Shown in pieces: positions 1 to 8,728 of a stretch of 64,000 nucleotides of DNA. Within the stretch, counting starts at the first letter, position 1. Each line of letters opens with the position of its first letter. Both the position numbers and the translations under genes were made by a program. The notes under the pieces are model-generated. The model was given only the letters and a program-made list of their open reading frames with translations. It searched no databases and had not been told where the DNA came from. The DNA is from Acidimicrobiales bacterium (lineage in GTDB: Bacteria; Actinomycetota; Acidimicrobiia; Acidimicrobiales; Aldehydirespiratoraceae): positions 186,001 through 250,000 of the forward strand of contig JAWKIR010000004.1 in assembly GCA_041394245.1 (NCBI GenBank). Direction: 5' to 3'.

Positions 1-237
1 CAGCTCGGCCGCCGCCTTCTCGGTGAAGGTGATGGCGGCGATGGACTCCATCGGGACACGGTCGATCAGCACGAGCGCTTCGACACGGTCGACGAGGGCA
101 CGGGTCTTGCCGGACCCGGCGCCGGCCTCCACGAAAAGGGTCGAGGTCCGCTCGGCGACGATGCGATCGCGGTCGGCCTGGTCGACGGGTTGTTCGATGG
201 TGTCGGGTCCGAAGAGCGGGAGTTGGGGATCGCTCAC
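1..237 (-). CDS. UvrD/REP-family helicase, AddA/RecB-like (N-terminus only)
   Basis: This is the first 79 codons of a superfamily 1 helicase reading off the left edge of the window. The GTG start at 235-237 lies two bases after the stop of the upstream nuclease gene, so the two are co-translated. Visible motifs are the Walker A-type loop (VEAGAGSGKT, about residues 35-44) and motif Ia region (AAITFTEKAAAEL) with the Q-motif-like N-terminus before it. In this family the helicase works with an AddB-like nuclease to resect double-strand breaks for recombination. Membership of SF1 is clear; calling it AddA-like rests on the neighbour, because the C-terminal nuclease domain is outside the window. 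Confidence 0.85.
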   Translation of the reverse strand, partial: MSDPQLPLFGPDTIEQPVDQADRDRIVAERTSTLFVEAGAGSGKTRALVDRVEALVLIDRVPMESIAAITFTEKAAAEL

Positions 238-239
238 AC

Positions 240-3200
240 CTAGACCTCTTCGGTGACGGCGCGCCAAAGGGCGAGGCCGGGGTGGTCGCTGATCCTCTTG
301 TGGTCGGCGTATTGGTGGGCGGTGCCGAGGCCGTCGGGTTCGCAGAACTCGCATCCCACGAACATCCGCCAACCGGGTTGGTCGGGGACCTGAGGGAAGA
401 CGCCGGCGGCGATGCCATCGACGATCGCCTCGACGGTGCCGAGGGCGAGCCGGGCGACCTCGTCGGTGACCCGATAGCCGGCCGTCGAATAGCCGCCCCG
501 CTTGGTCACGAACCAGTAGGCGCCACGGGTCGCCGCGTCGGGGCGTTGCATGACCACCCGGGCTGCGGCTGCGTAGAGGGCGAGCTGGAGGAATCGGCCG
601 CCCGGGGTCGGCGACGATTCCGAAAGATCCTTGTAGTACTTGCTCTGGCCGGTCTTGTAGTCGATGACGATCAACTCGCCGTCGTGGGTTTCATCGACTC
701 GGTCGATCGACCCGCGGATTCGCAGCGGGCGTCCGCTGGGGAGTTCGATCTCGACCGGCGGAGTGGAGGAGTGGGGCATCCCGAAGGGCAACTCGGTCGC
801 CCGGGGCCGTGCCCCGTGGGCGGCCCGCAGTTGATGGTCCATCTCGAGGAATGCGGTCAGGTCGTCGAGCACGACCCGACGATCGCGCGCCCAGTAGACG
901 GCCCTTCCGACCAGACCCTTGCCGGCGATCCGCTCGGCCTCGTCGGTCGCGATCTCGAGGAGGCGATCTCGCTGGTCGGTGCTCCACCTGATGCCCGGCT
1001 CGGGAACCGCATCGGAGTCGATTGTCTCCGCCATCCAACGATCGAGGGCGTGGTGGACGAGCGAGCCGAGGTTGAGGGCGGTGATGCGGTACTGCTCCTC
1101 GGGGTCCTCGACCGGGTGGATGCCGAGGACGTGGCGGAGGAAGTAGGCGTGGGGGCAGCCGGCCCACGCTTCCAGACGGGTGGCCGACGTGACGTGGTCG
1201 GCGTCTCTCGGGGTGGGGAGCCGGACGCCCCGGAGGTCGCCGTCGGTGGCGAGGTTGCCGTCGAAGCGGGTGAAGTCGGTCGAGCCCCGACCCGTGATGA
1301 GGTCGACCCCCCGGCGGAGCTCGGGCCGGTCGGCGAGGAGTGCGATGTCTCCGAGGTCGTGGCCCGCGTCGGCGGCGTCGAGCATCGTGCGCACGTCGTA
1401 CTCCTGGACATGGGCCGGAAAGTCGGTCGAGCGGAGGGCCGCGATGAACGAGGGGATCTCCCGGAACCAATCGCCGGTGGCACGGCCGATGTCGGCGGCG
1501 GCCGGCCGCACGCCGTCGTGAGCTTCGACGGAGTCGAGTAGCCAACGCGAGGGGGCGCGTTCGGCGCTGCGCCGAAGGTCGCCGCGGGGGAAGGTCATCG
1601 TCAGGTGGCCGGCCGCGGCCATCACGGCGAGGAGCGCACGATGATCGTCGTGGACGCCCTCGCTGCGGGGAGGGAGATCTCGCCCGGTGACCGTCCGCAC
1701 ACGGTCGGGCAGGAGTGGGTCGTCGCGCCGGCGCGCCGGGAAGGAGCCCTCGGCCATGCCCACCACGAACACCGTGTCGAGTTCGAGGCCGATCGCGAGG
1801 TGCGCGCTCCCGATCAGCACACCGTTGCCGAAACTGCCGTGACGGCCGAGGTCATCGGCCAGTTGGAGCTCGAGCGCGCGTCGGAACGCACCGACCGACG
1901 GCGCCGGGTCGATGCCATCGAGATCTCCGAGCCGATCGATTGCAGCGTCCACCCGTTGCGCGGCGGCCCTCTCGTCGTCGGGCCAACCCTCCCGCAGGGT
2001 CTCGCTCCCGAGATAGCTGCGGACGAGAGAACGACACCAGCTCGCGAGCCCGCTCCAGCTCGCGCCTCGACCGCCGGGGTCGAGATCGGCCACCAGCGTG
2101 GTCATGAAGGTCGCCAGCTCGCGGGCGTGGGTGGCGTCGCGTCGGAGACGCTCGGCGCGCCATGTCTCCTCGTCGGACATCTCGCTGCGCGTCGCGTCGC
2201 CCTCGAGTTCGTCGGCCAGTCGGCTCAGGCGATCGGCCCATTGTGTGGCACCCCCGACGACGCCCGCCGCTCGCGACGCTCGCTCCCAGGCCGCGACCGG
2301 CGCCGGTCGGTTGCCGACGCCGCGGATCGGTGCACTCGCCAGCCACGCGGCGACGTCGCGGCGCGAGAAGTCGTGGTCGCCGAGCGCGAGCAGCGCCAAC
2401 AGCGAACGCCCGAGGAGTGACGCGTCGGCGGTCTGCACCGAGGACCCGAACCATTCGATGCCGGCGGCGTCGAAGGCGTCGCCGAGGAGGCGGGCGTAGG
2501 GGTCGCGGGATCCGTAGAGCACGGCGCAGCGCCCGAGGGGTACACCCCGTCGAGCTGCGTCGACGATCGCCCGCACGGCGTGGCGGACCTCGTCGTCGGC
2601 ATCGGAGACGCTCAGGCCCCGATCCGCGATCGCGACCTCCGGCTCGTCGGTTGCCGTGGGCCACTCGATCCCCAGCCGGTCGACGGCATCTCGAACGGCG
2701 GCATCGGCCTGCGCATCGCCGGTGATGCCCGCGATGACGGCGAGTTCGCTCGCCTCACCGAACGCCCGGAGGAGGTCGGTTTGGCTGGTGGACAACCGTT
2801 GGGGGAGGAACGCGATCGCTCTGCCCAGCTCGGCCAGGACGGGTGGGCGATCGGCGAGTGCGGCGATCGCGGCGGTGACGAGGTCCTGCTCGGTGCTGAA
2901 GTGGGGTCCGAGAAGGTCGCCGACAGCGCGGTGGACCCGCACCACGTCGGCCGCTCGATGCGATGTCGCAGCGATCGCAGCGAGACCGCCGGCGGACACC
3001 TCGGAGAGCGCCTGGTGGGCCCTCACCAGCGAACGTTCGGTAGCGGGATGGGTGTGGACACCGGCGAAGTGGCCCGGATCGCTGTGGAGCACGGCGCGGA
3101 CCGCGCCGGCGAGGATCGGTGTCGAGACAGGACGGCGATCGGTGCTCGCGACGCGGGCGGCGCCGAGCAGTTCGGCCAGGCGGTACGGCGTCAGGAAGGT

Positions 3201-3380
3201 GACCGCCGCGACACCGCCGCGGCGGCCGAGCGCCCGACGAGCGGCGATGCCGACATGGTTCGACGGCACCACCACCGTGACCGGCTCGAGCGGGAGTCCG
3301 GCCTTGGCTCTGTCGATGGCGGCAGCGAGCGCTAGATGGGCGGCCTCGCCGTAGGCAGTGGTGTGAAGAGTGATCGCCAT
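240..3380 (-). CDS. AddB-like PD-(D/E)XK nuclease/helicase-fold protein
   Basis: A 1046-residue protein translated before the AddA-like helicase. The N-terminus (residues 1-60) has a degenerate helicase fold without a working Walker A, as in actinobacterial AddB/RecB-family exonucleases. The C-terminal nuclease domain begins around GSLVHHALDRWM and contains the catalytic GELIVIDYKTGQ (PD-(D/E)XK, with D and the D-Y-K lysine). One cysteine precedes this domain (WAGCPHAYF) and a C-x2-C pair follows it (GCEFCEP). The family usually has a fourth cysteine six residues later to bind a 4Fe-4S cluster; here that position is Gly. The expected role is end resection in recombinational repair with the helicase. 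Confidence 0.85.
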   Translation of the reverse strand: MAITLHTTAYGEAAHLALAAAIDRAKAGLPLEPVTVVVPSNHVGIAARRALGRRGGVAAVTFLTPYRLAELLGAARVASTDRRPVSTPILAGAVRAVLHSDPGHFAGVHTHPATERSLVRAHQALSEVSAGGLAAIAATSHRAADVVRVHRAVGDLLGPHFSTEQDLVTAAIAALADRPPVLAELGRAIAFLPQRLSTSQTDLLRAFGEASELAVIAGITGDAQADAAVRDAVDRLGIEWPTATDEPEVAIADRGLSVSDADDEVRHAVRAIVDAARRGVPLGRCAVLYGSRDPYARLLGDAFDAAGIEWFGSSVQTADASLLGRSLLALLALGDHDFSRRDVAAWLASAPIRGVGNRPAPVAAWERASRAAGVVGGATQWADRLSRLADELEGDATRSEMSDEETWRAERLRRDATHARELATFMTTLVADLDPGGRGASWSGLASWCRSLVRSYLGSETLREGWPDDERAAAQRVDAAIDRLGDLDGIDPAPSVGAFRRALELQLADDLGRHGSFGNGVLIGSAHLAIGLELDTVFVVGMAEGSFPARRRDDPLLPDRVRTVTGRDLPPRSEGVHDDHRALLAVMAAAGHLTMTFPRGDLRRSAERAPSRWLLDSVEAHDGVRPAAADIGRATGDWFREIPSFIAALRSTDFPAHVQEYDVRTMLDAADAGHDLGDIALLADRPELRRGVDLITGRGSTDFTRFDGNLATDGDLRGVRLPTPRDADHVTSATRLEAWAGCPHAYFLRHVLGIHPVEDPEEQYRITALNLGSLVHHALDRWMAETIDSDAVPEPGIRWSTDQRDRLLEIATDEAERIAGKGLVGRAVYWARDRRVVLDDLTAFLEMDHQLRAAHGARPRATELPFGMPHSSTPPVEIELPSGRPLRIRGSIDRVDETHDGELIVIDYKTGQSKYYKDLSESSPTPGGRFLQLALYAAAARVVMQRPDAATRGAYWFVTKRGGYSTAGYRVTDEVARLALGTVEAIVDGIAAGVFPQVPDQPGWRMFVGCEFCEPDGLGTAHQYADHKRISDHPGLALWRAVTEEV

Positions 3381-3457
3381 CCGCAGGGATCGTACGCAGA
3401 GGGTGTGACGCTTCGCAGAAGGCGCCTATTCACCGACGAGCCGCCTAGGTTCTCGCG

Positions 3458-4699
3458 GTGAAGTTGCTGACCGACACGGCGCCGCTGCGCGAGTCCCGCC
3501 AGTTCCGGCTGTTGTTCATCGGCCGCACGATCTCGGTGGCCGGGTCGCAATTCACCGTGGTCGCCGCGCCGTTCCAGGTCTTCGACATCACCGACTCGAC
3601 GCTGATGGTCGGCCTCCTCGCGCTGGCGCAGCTTCCGCCGCTCCTGGTCGCCTCGTTCCTCGGCGGGACGCTCGCCGACGCGTTCGACCGTCGGCGGATC
3701 CTGATCGTGACCCAGCTGCTGTTGGCACTCGCCTCGGTGGGGCTGGCGCTCAACGCCACGCTGGCCGAGCCGCAGCTGTGGGTCGTCTTCGTGCTGACAT
3801 CGGTGATCGCGGCGCTCTCGGGGATCGACAGTCCGACCCGCACCGCTGTCGTTCCCACCCTCGTGACCCCCGCCCAGCTCCCCTCCGCCCTCGCGCTCAA
3901 CCAGTTGAGCTACCAGATCGCGCTGGTCGTCGGTCCGGCGCTCGCCGGTCTCGTGATCACGCAGAGCATCGCCGCCGCCTACTGGGTCGACGTCGTCACC
4001 TTCAGCGCCGGTCTCGTCGCGCTCCTGTTGATGCTGCCGATGGTCCCCCTCGGTGGAGGTACCCCACCGGGGTGGCGATCGGCGGTCGCCGGGTGGCGCT
4101 ACCTCCGATCACAACCCGCGGTCGAGGGCGCGTTCGTCATCGATCTCAACGCCATGGTGTTCGGGATGCCGCGCACCCTCTTCCCGGAGCTCGCGACCCG
4201 CGTGTTCAACGCGCCGGGTGCGGTCGGGCTGCTCTACGCGGCGCCCGCCGTCGGTGCGTTCATCGGTGCGGCGACGTCGGGATGGATCAACCGGATCGAC
4301 CGCCAGGGCAAGGGGGTGTTGGTCTCGGTGATCCTGTGGGGCGGTTCGATCGCGCTCTTCGGCTTCTCGCCCTGGCTCTGGCTCGCCCTCGTGTTGCTGG
4401 CAGTCGCCGGCTGGGCCGATGTCATCTCGGCGGTGATGCGCAACACCATCATCATGTTGACCGTGCCCGACGAGCTCCGCGGTCGGCTGAGTGCGCTGCA
4501 CATCGCCAACGTCACGGGCGGACCGCGATTGGGCGACGTCGAGTCGGGTGCGGTCGCCGCGGCGACGAGCGTGCGTGTGTCGGCCTGGAGCGGGGGGCTG
4601 GCCTGCGTACTGGGCGTCGGCGTGGTCGCGCGGGCCTATCCGGCCCTACGCGGCTGGCGGCTGTCGGATCACTCGGCCGAGGTCGAGCCGGCCGAGTGA
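3458..4699 (+). CDS. MFS transporter (EntS/MFS_3-like)
   Basis: A 413-residue membrane protein with about 12 hydrophobic segments. The N-terminus (ESRQFRLLFIGRTISVAGSQ) and the loop between segments 2 and 3 (GGTLADAFDRRR) match the MFS_3 group that includes the enterobactin exporter EntS. It would be a proton-driven exporter in the inner membrane; the substrate cannot be read from the sequence. The start is GTG at 3458, with little upstream leader. It is divergent from the nuclease gene (3380), leaving a 77-base shared promoter region, and convergent with the acylase gene that ends at 4707. Confidence 0.88.
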   Translation: MKLLTDTAPLRESRQFRLLFIGRTISVAGSQFTVVAAPFQVFDITDSTLMVGLLALAQLPPLLVASFLGGTLADAFDRRRILIVTQLLLALASVGLALNATLAEPQLWVVFVLTSVIAALSGIDSPTRTAVVPTLVTPAQLPSALALNQLSYQIALVVGPALAGLVITQSIAAAYWVDVVTFSAGLVALLLMLPMVPLGGGTPPGWRSAVAGWRYLRSQPAVEGAFVIDLNAMVFGMPRTLFPELATRVFNAPGAVGLLYAAPAVGAFIGAATSGWINRIDRQGKGVLVSVILWGGSIALFGFSPWLWLALVLLAVAGWADVISAVMRNTIIMLTVPDELRGRLSALHIANVTGGPRLGDVESGAVAAATSVRVSAWSGGLACVLGVGVVARAYPALRGWRLSDHSAEVEPAE

Positions 4700-4706
4700 C
4701 CGTCGC

Positions 4707-7265
4707 TCAGCCGCCGTGCACGAACTCGATCACCTGCTGGTAGGTCGGACGGTTCGTGGAACGGAAGTCGTCGGGGATCAGGTTGGGGACGAACGTCGAC
4801 CGCCGCCCCTCGCGCAACCAGGTCGACATGTCGTCGCCGAGTTCCGCGGCGAGCGCCGCAACCCGGGTGTCGACGGCCGCCCAGAGGTCGCTCTGGCACG
4901 TCGCGAGATCGCCGGCTCCGCAGTACGAGAGCTGGAACGGCCCTTCCACCGGCTGACCGAGCAGGGTGCGCAGGTCCTTGTCGATGATGCTTTCCTCGTC
5001 GATGCCCTGCAGCCCGATCTCGTCGTCGAACAGCGGCTGGAAGACGGGGGCGAGCGCAGCGGTCCGGATCGGGTCCCACAGCTCTGCGGCGAGGAGGGCG
5101 GCCGGGTCGTCGTAGTCGCCGTCGTCGTCGGCGTCGAGCAGCGGAGCGTCGTCGGCGACCCACGCCTGGAGCAGGGCGACGGCCTCGGCGGCCATGTCGG
5201 AGGGTGCATCGCCGCCGGCCAGCGCGTCGAGGACCACGGCCCAGACCAGTGCCGAGGTGTCCTCGGTGGCGGCGCGGTTCATGATCGAGACGACGTCGGA
5301 CAGCTCGGCCTCGTCGGGCCACTGATCGAAGTTCTCCACCCGATGGTGCGAGCCGTAGAGGTTGCCATCGCCGTGCATGAAGCCCGGGGCGGACTGGTTG
5401 TTCCAGTTGAGCAGACGCCCGTCGGGATGGGTGTCTGCGTGCGGGTGTTCGTCCTGGCCGATGAAGCCCTGCCACTCGTAGTCGCCGGTTCCGAGGGTCG
5501 GGAGACGGCGGTCGAGTCCTTCGGCCCGCTCCGGCAGGAGTCCCGAGGCGAAGTAGGCGATGCCGTCGCGGTTGGCGTAGCCCCAGTTGAAGGTGAAGCC
5601 GAACCTGTCGGCCACTTCGAAGAACGCCTCCGGGGTGTCGGCGTCGCCCTCCGTCATGCTCTTGAGCGCCCCCAGATTGAGCACGTCACGGCCGAAGGTC
5701 GACCGGGCCCGGCTGAGCGCGACAGGTTCGCCGTCGGAGAGCGCCGTGCCGATGACCGGGCCGTGCACGCTGACCGGGTAGACGATCGGGGCGCCGGCGA
5801 GCGTGCCGGCCTCGAAGATCTCGAAGGGGATGCACTCGCCCTCGAAGAGGTAGTGGCCGGAGTCGCGGGTCGGGGTCGACCCGTCGGGCTCGCACAGCAC
5901 CTCGGCGAACACGTCGCGCACGTCCTGATTGGCCGACGTGAGGCTCCACGCGTAGTCCTCGGTGCGGCCGATGAGGAGATACATGCCCAGGCCGGTGACG
6001 GCCGCGCCCTGGGCCTCGAAGTCGGGACCCTTGAGGTGCATCTGCATCACGATCTCGGGGTAGTAGTAGCCGAGCTGCGGGCCCATCACGGCGAGGCTGT
6101 TGCCGGTGAGCGACTCGCCGGGCTCGACGGTCAGCCAGTTCGATGCGGTGATGAACGGTGGCGAGTCGACCGCGTCGACGAACGCGGCGTCGTCGAACGA
6201 GATGTTCTGGACCCCGGGGTTCGAGCCCGGGGCGGGGTCACGGGCATCGAGCGAGATGACCGACCCTTCGTCGATCGCGACGGACCCGGTCACCTCTCCG
6301 CCGGTGAAGGTGCCGTAGTCGAAGCGTTCCTCGATGGTGGTGTAGGCCTCGGGGTCATCCGTTTGCATCAGGTCTTCCCACGCGGCTCGGCCCTGTTCGT
6401 CGCCGAGGCGGTTCTGGAGTTGTGAGAGGAACTCGGCGTTGCGGGCCTCGGAGCCGCCGCCGGCGCCGAAGATCGACCCGATGAACGCGGTCGTCGCGAT
6501 GATGTCGTTCACCGTGTAGGGCGTGGTCGGGAGGTCGTTGGCCTCGATGTAGGCGTTGGCTCCGGCGACGAACGCCTCGAGGTCGGCGAGGATCTCCTCG
6601 CCTTCGGTCCCGTAGGTGTCGAGCAGCACCTGGATCTGATCGGTCACGAGCTGCTCGGTCGCTTCACTCGGGACGAAGGGCGTTGCGCTGGTGACGAGGG
6701 AGAACGCATCGACGCCCGGGATGTCGGCGACCGCGGCGCGGGCGGGACCGCGGCCGAAGTCGAGCAGGATGCTGCGATCGCGGATGGTCACCCAGCCGGC
6801 GCCGAAGGAGACGTCGTCGCGAGTCTCGCCGGTGATGTGGGCGATGCCGAACTCGTCGTAGAGGATCTCGACGCCCGGTCGGCCGGTCTCCTCGACGGTG
6901 GTCGCCCCGATCGGGGCGAAGTCCTGTGGGAGGTAGAAGTTCTCGATGTCGTCGTCGGTCACATTGCCGCGCAGCGGTGTGAGGCCGTCGTAGAGCGCGA
7001 GCTGATCGAGTGAATCATCGGTGGTCGGAAGACCGCCGTAGTTTCCCGGCGGGAGGATGTAGTGGGCGCGGTCCTCGGTCACGACCGGGATGTCGGCGTC
7101 GACGTCGGTGGTCGAGTCGTCCGGCGCCGCCGTCGTGCTCGTCGAGTCGCCGCCTTCGGGCGGCGGGTCGGTCGTCGGGTCGTCGTCGCTGCATGCAGCC
7201 GCGACGAGTGCCAGCGCGATGGCGATCGCCGCGAAGCGGCGGGTGCGTGATGAACGAGTCGGCAT
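4707..7265 (-). CDS. Penicillin acylase family lipoprotein (Ntn hydrolase)
   Basis: An 852-residue secreted hydrolase. I chose the ATG at 7265 because a purine-rich ribosome site (GGGAGGGG) precedes it and because a lipoprotein signal follows directly (lipobox VAAAC). After a Thr/Ser/Asp-rich linker comes the alpha-chain region (GIAHITG, then FGAGWVTIRDR), a spacer, and the beta-chain nucleophile in TASNWL (Ser about residue 375), which would become N-terminal after autocleavage. The family cleaves amide bonds of beta-lactams, acyl-homoserine lactones or acyl-peptides, so the substrate is open. It acts outside the cytoplasmic membrane. Length fits the family. A longer frame starting at 7328 exists but would place residues before the signal peptide. 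Confidence 0.9.
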   Translation of the reverse strand: MPTRSSRTRRFAAIAIALALVAAACSDDDPTTDPPPEGGDSTSTTAAPDDSTTDVDADIPVVTEDRAHYILPPGNYGGLPTTDDSLDQLALYDGLTPLRGNVTDDDIENFYLPQDFAPIGATTVEETGRPGVEILYDEFGIAHITGETRDDVSFGAGWVTIRDRSILLDFGRGPARAAVADIPGVDAFSLVTSATPFVPSEATEQLVTDQIQVLLDTYGTEGEEILADLEAFVAGANAYIEANDLPTTPYTVNDIIATTAFIGSIFGAGGGSEARNAEFLSQLQNRLGDEQGRAAWEDLMQTDDPEAYTTIEERFDYGTFTGGEVTGSVAIDEGSVISLDARDPAPGSNPGVQNISFDDAAFVDAVDSPPFITASNWLTVEPGESLTGNSLAVMGPQLGYYYPEIVMQMHLKGPDFEAQGAAVTGLGMYLLIGRTEDYAWSLTSANQDVRDVFAEVLCEPDGSTPTRDSGHYLFEGECIPFEIFEAGTLAGAPIVYPVSVHGPVIGTALSDGEPVALSRARSTFGRDVLNLGALKSMTEGDADTPEAFFEVADRFGFTFNWGYANRDGIAYFASGLLPERAEGLDRRLPTLGTGDYEWQGFIGQDEHPHADTHPDGRLLNWNNQSAPGFMHGDGNLYGSHHRVENFDQWPDEAELSDVVSIMNRAATEDTSALVWAVVLDALAGGDAPSDMAAEAVALLQAWVADDAPLLDADDDGDYDDPAALLAAELWDPIRTAALAPVFQPLFDDEIGLQGIDEESIIDKDLRTLLGQPVEGPFQLSYCGAGDLATCQSDLWAAVDTRVAALAAELGDDMSTWLREGRRSTFVPNLIPDDFRSTNRPTYQQVIEFVHGG

Positions 7266-7372
7266 TGGGTCCCCTCCCGAGTCCGGGGCGAATCCTAGAC
7301 ACGCTGCGGCAGAACCCGCCGCGACCACGGCAACGCGTACATTGGCGCGGCCGACGAACAGCGAGGGCGACC

Positions 7373-7747
7373 GTGATCATCGTCGATGCGATGAACGTCA
7401 GGGGATGCGTGCCGGACGGATGGTGGCGCGACAAGGCCGCCGCCCTGCGCCGGCTGGTCGATGCGATCGCCGAGCACGACTGGCTCGACGAGTGGGTGGT
7501 GGTGATAGCCGACGGACGACCGGTGCACGACCTCGCGGCGGGGACCCGGGGGCGGGTCGAGTTGCGCTATGCCGGGCATTCGGGCCGGGATGCGGCCGAC
7601 GACGACATCGTTGCGTTGGCCCGTTCGCTCGACCCCGACGACGGTCCGGTCGTGGTGGTGACCTCGGACCGGGGGTTGATCGAGCGGCTTCCCGACGGCA
7701 TCGCCGTGGAGGGCGCTCGCGCCTTCCGCCGTCGACTGGGGTTCTGA
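7373..7747 (+). CDS. NYN/YacP-like PIN-fold putative ribonuclease
   Basis: A 124-residue protein starting at GTG 7373, preceded by GAGGGCG. The opening VIIVDAMNVRG is the acidic first strand of the NYN/PIN fold (Asp and Asn in D-x-x-N). A second acidic cluster follows in AADDDIVALAR and a third in VVTSDRGL, the usual layout of the metal-binding pocket of YacP/NYN-domain nucleases. It probably cleaves or binds RNA. It stands alone, between the divergent acylase gene and the convergent DUF3097 gene. Activity is inferred from the conserved acids only. Confidence 0.7.
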   Translation: MIIVDAMNVRGCVPDGWWRDKAAALRRLVDAIAEHDWLDEWVVVIADGRPVHDLAAGTRGRVELRYAGHSGRDAADDDIVALARSLDPDDGPVVVVTSDRGLIERLPDGIAVEGARAFRRRLGF

Positions 7748-7757
7748 TCGGTCGCCG

Positions 7758-8615
7758 TCAGCCTTCCGGCGGTGCGACGAAGTCGATCAATTCCTCGACG
7801 GCGCCGAGCATCTGGGGTTCGAGGTCCTTCCAGGAGTTGACCTTTCCGAGCAGGTGCTTCCAGAACTCGCCGGGCGAAGCCGTGAGGCCGAGCGCGGCGA
7901 TCACACCCTCCTTCCAGGGCTGTCCTCGCGGGATCTCCGGCCATCGGTCGATGCCCAGCACGGCCGGCTTCACGGCCTGCCACACATCGACGAACGGGTG
8001 ACCGGTGATCACGACGTTGCGATCGCCGATCTCCGACGCGATGCGACTCTCCTTCGACCCTTCGACGAGATGGTCGAGCAGGATGCCGAGGCGGCGGTTG
8101 TCGCCGGGGCGGAAGCCGCGGACCCGGTCGGCGAGATCGTCGGCGCCTTCGAGTTGTTCGACGACGACCCCCTCGACACGAAGATCGGCACCCCAGACCT
8201 TCTCGACGAGTTCGGCGTCGTGGATGCCCTCCACCCAGATGCGGCTGGCCCGAGCGACGCGAGCGGGCACGTCGCCGAGGTCGATCGAGCCCGAGGCGGT
8301 CAGGGTCGGACCGGTGGCCTTCGGTGCCGGGGCGCGCAGCGTGACCGGCACCCCCTTGCCGTCGATCGCGGCGCGGACCGAGCCGTCGGCGTAGCGAAAC
8401 GTGTGGTCCTTGCCGTGGCGGTCGCGCAGGACGAGCTTCGGCGGGCTGAACTCGACCAGGGCGCCGACGATGCCGCTGCCCCGGTCCTCGAGCACGAGCC
8501 CCCGGGTCGCCTCCATGACCGGTCGTTGGCGGGCGCGGGCGGCCCGGCTGCCGGTCGGGTCGTCGAGATCGATCGTCTCGAGACGGGGTCGGGTGCGATC
8601 GTCTGGCGGTGACAT
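7758..8615 (-). CDS. DUF3097 family protein
   Basis: A 285-residue protein of the actinobacterial DUF3097 family, recognised by the segments IWVEGIHDAELVEKVWG, LRVEGVVVEQLEGADDL and the C-terminal VITGHPFVDVWQAVKP. The ExxxDxExxxK-type segment and the later D-x-x-R region resemble a TOPRIM-like acidic core, which would suggest a nucleic-acid role, but the family has no established function. I prefer the ATG at 8615, since residues upstream of it are poor in family similarity; an in-frame GTG at 8648 is the alternative. It is divergent from the menF-fusion gene, sharing the palindrome-containing region 8616-8728. Confidence 0.85.
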   Translation of the reverse strand: MSPPDDRTRPRLETIDLDDPTGSRAARARQRPVMEATRGLVLEDRGSGIVGALVEFSPPKLVLRDRHGKDHTFRYADGSVRAAIDGKGVPVTLRAPAPKATGPTLTASGSIDLGDVPARVARASRIWVEGIHDAELVEKVWGADLRVEGVVVEQLEGADDLADRVRGFRPGDNRRLGILLDHLVEGSKESRIASEIGDRNVVITGHPFVDVWQAVKPAVLGIDRWPEIPRGQPWKEGVIAALGLTASPGEFWKHLLGKVNSWKDLEPQMLGAVEELIDFVAPPEG

Positions 8616-8680
8616 CGCGACCGACGCTATGTCGAGCGTCCCGCTCACGGGTGGAGGGCAGCCTGCGAATCCTGGGAGCC

Positions 8681-8711
8681 TTGACTCACGGAGTAAACAC
8701 TCACAGTGTTT
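8681..8711 (+). promoter_or_regulatory. Promoter with palindromic operator upstream of the MerR-isochorismate synthase gene
   Basis: A perfect inverted repeat, AAACACT-CAC-AGTGTTT, occupies 8695-8711. A -35-like TTGACT lies at 8681-8686 and a weak -10 (CAGTGT, 8704-8709) sits inside the palindrome at 17-base spacing. The GTG start of the downstream gene is at 8729. The palindrome would block or remodel the promoter when bound. The first domain of the downstream protein is MerR-like, so autoregulation is an attractive inference. The site could equally serve the divergent DUF3097 gene. Confidence 0.55.
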
Positions 8712-8728
8712 GGCCGACAGAGTAGGTT

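Noticed and set aside
282..1541. Long plus-strand frame of 419 codons opposite the AddB-like gene
   Set aside because: Antisense shadow typical of GC-rich DNA; no recognisable motifs and low-complexity composition.
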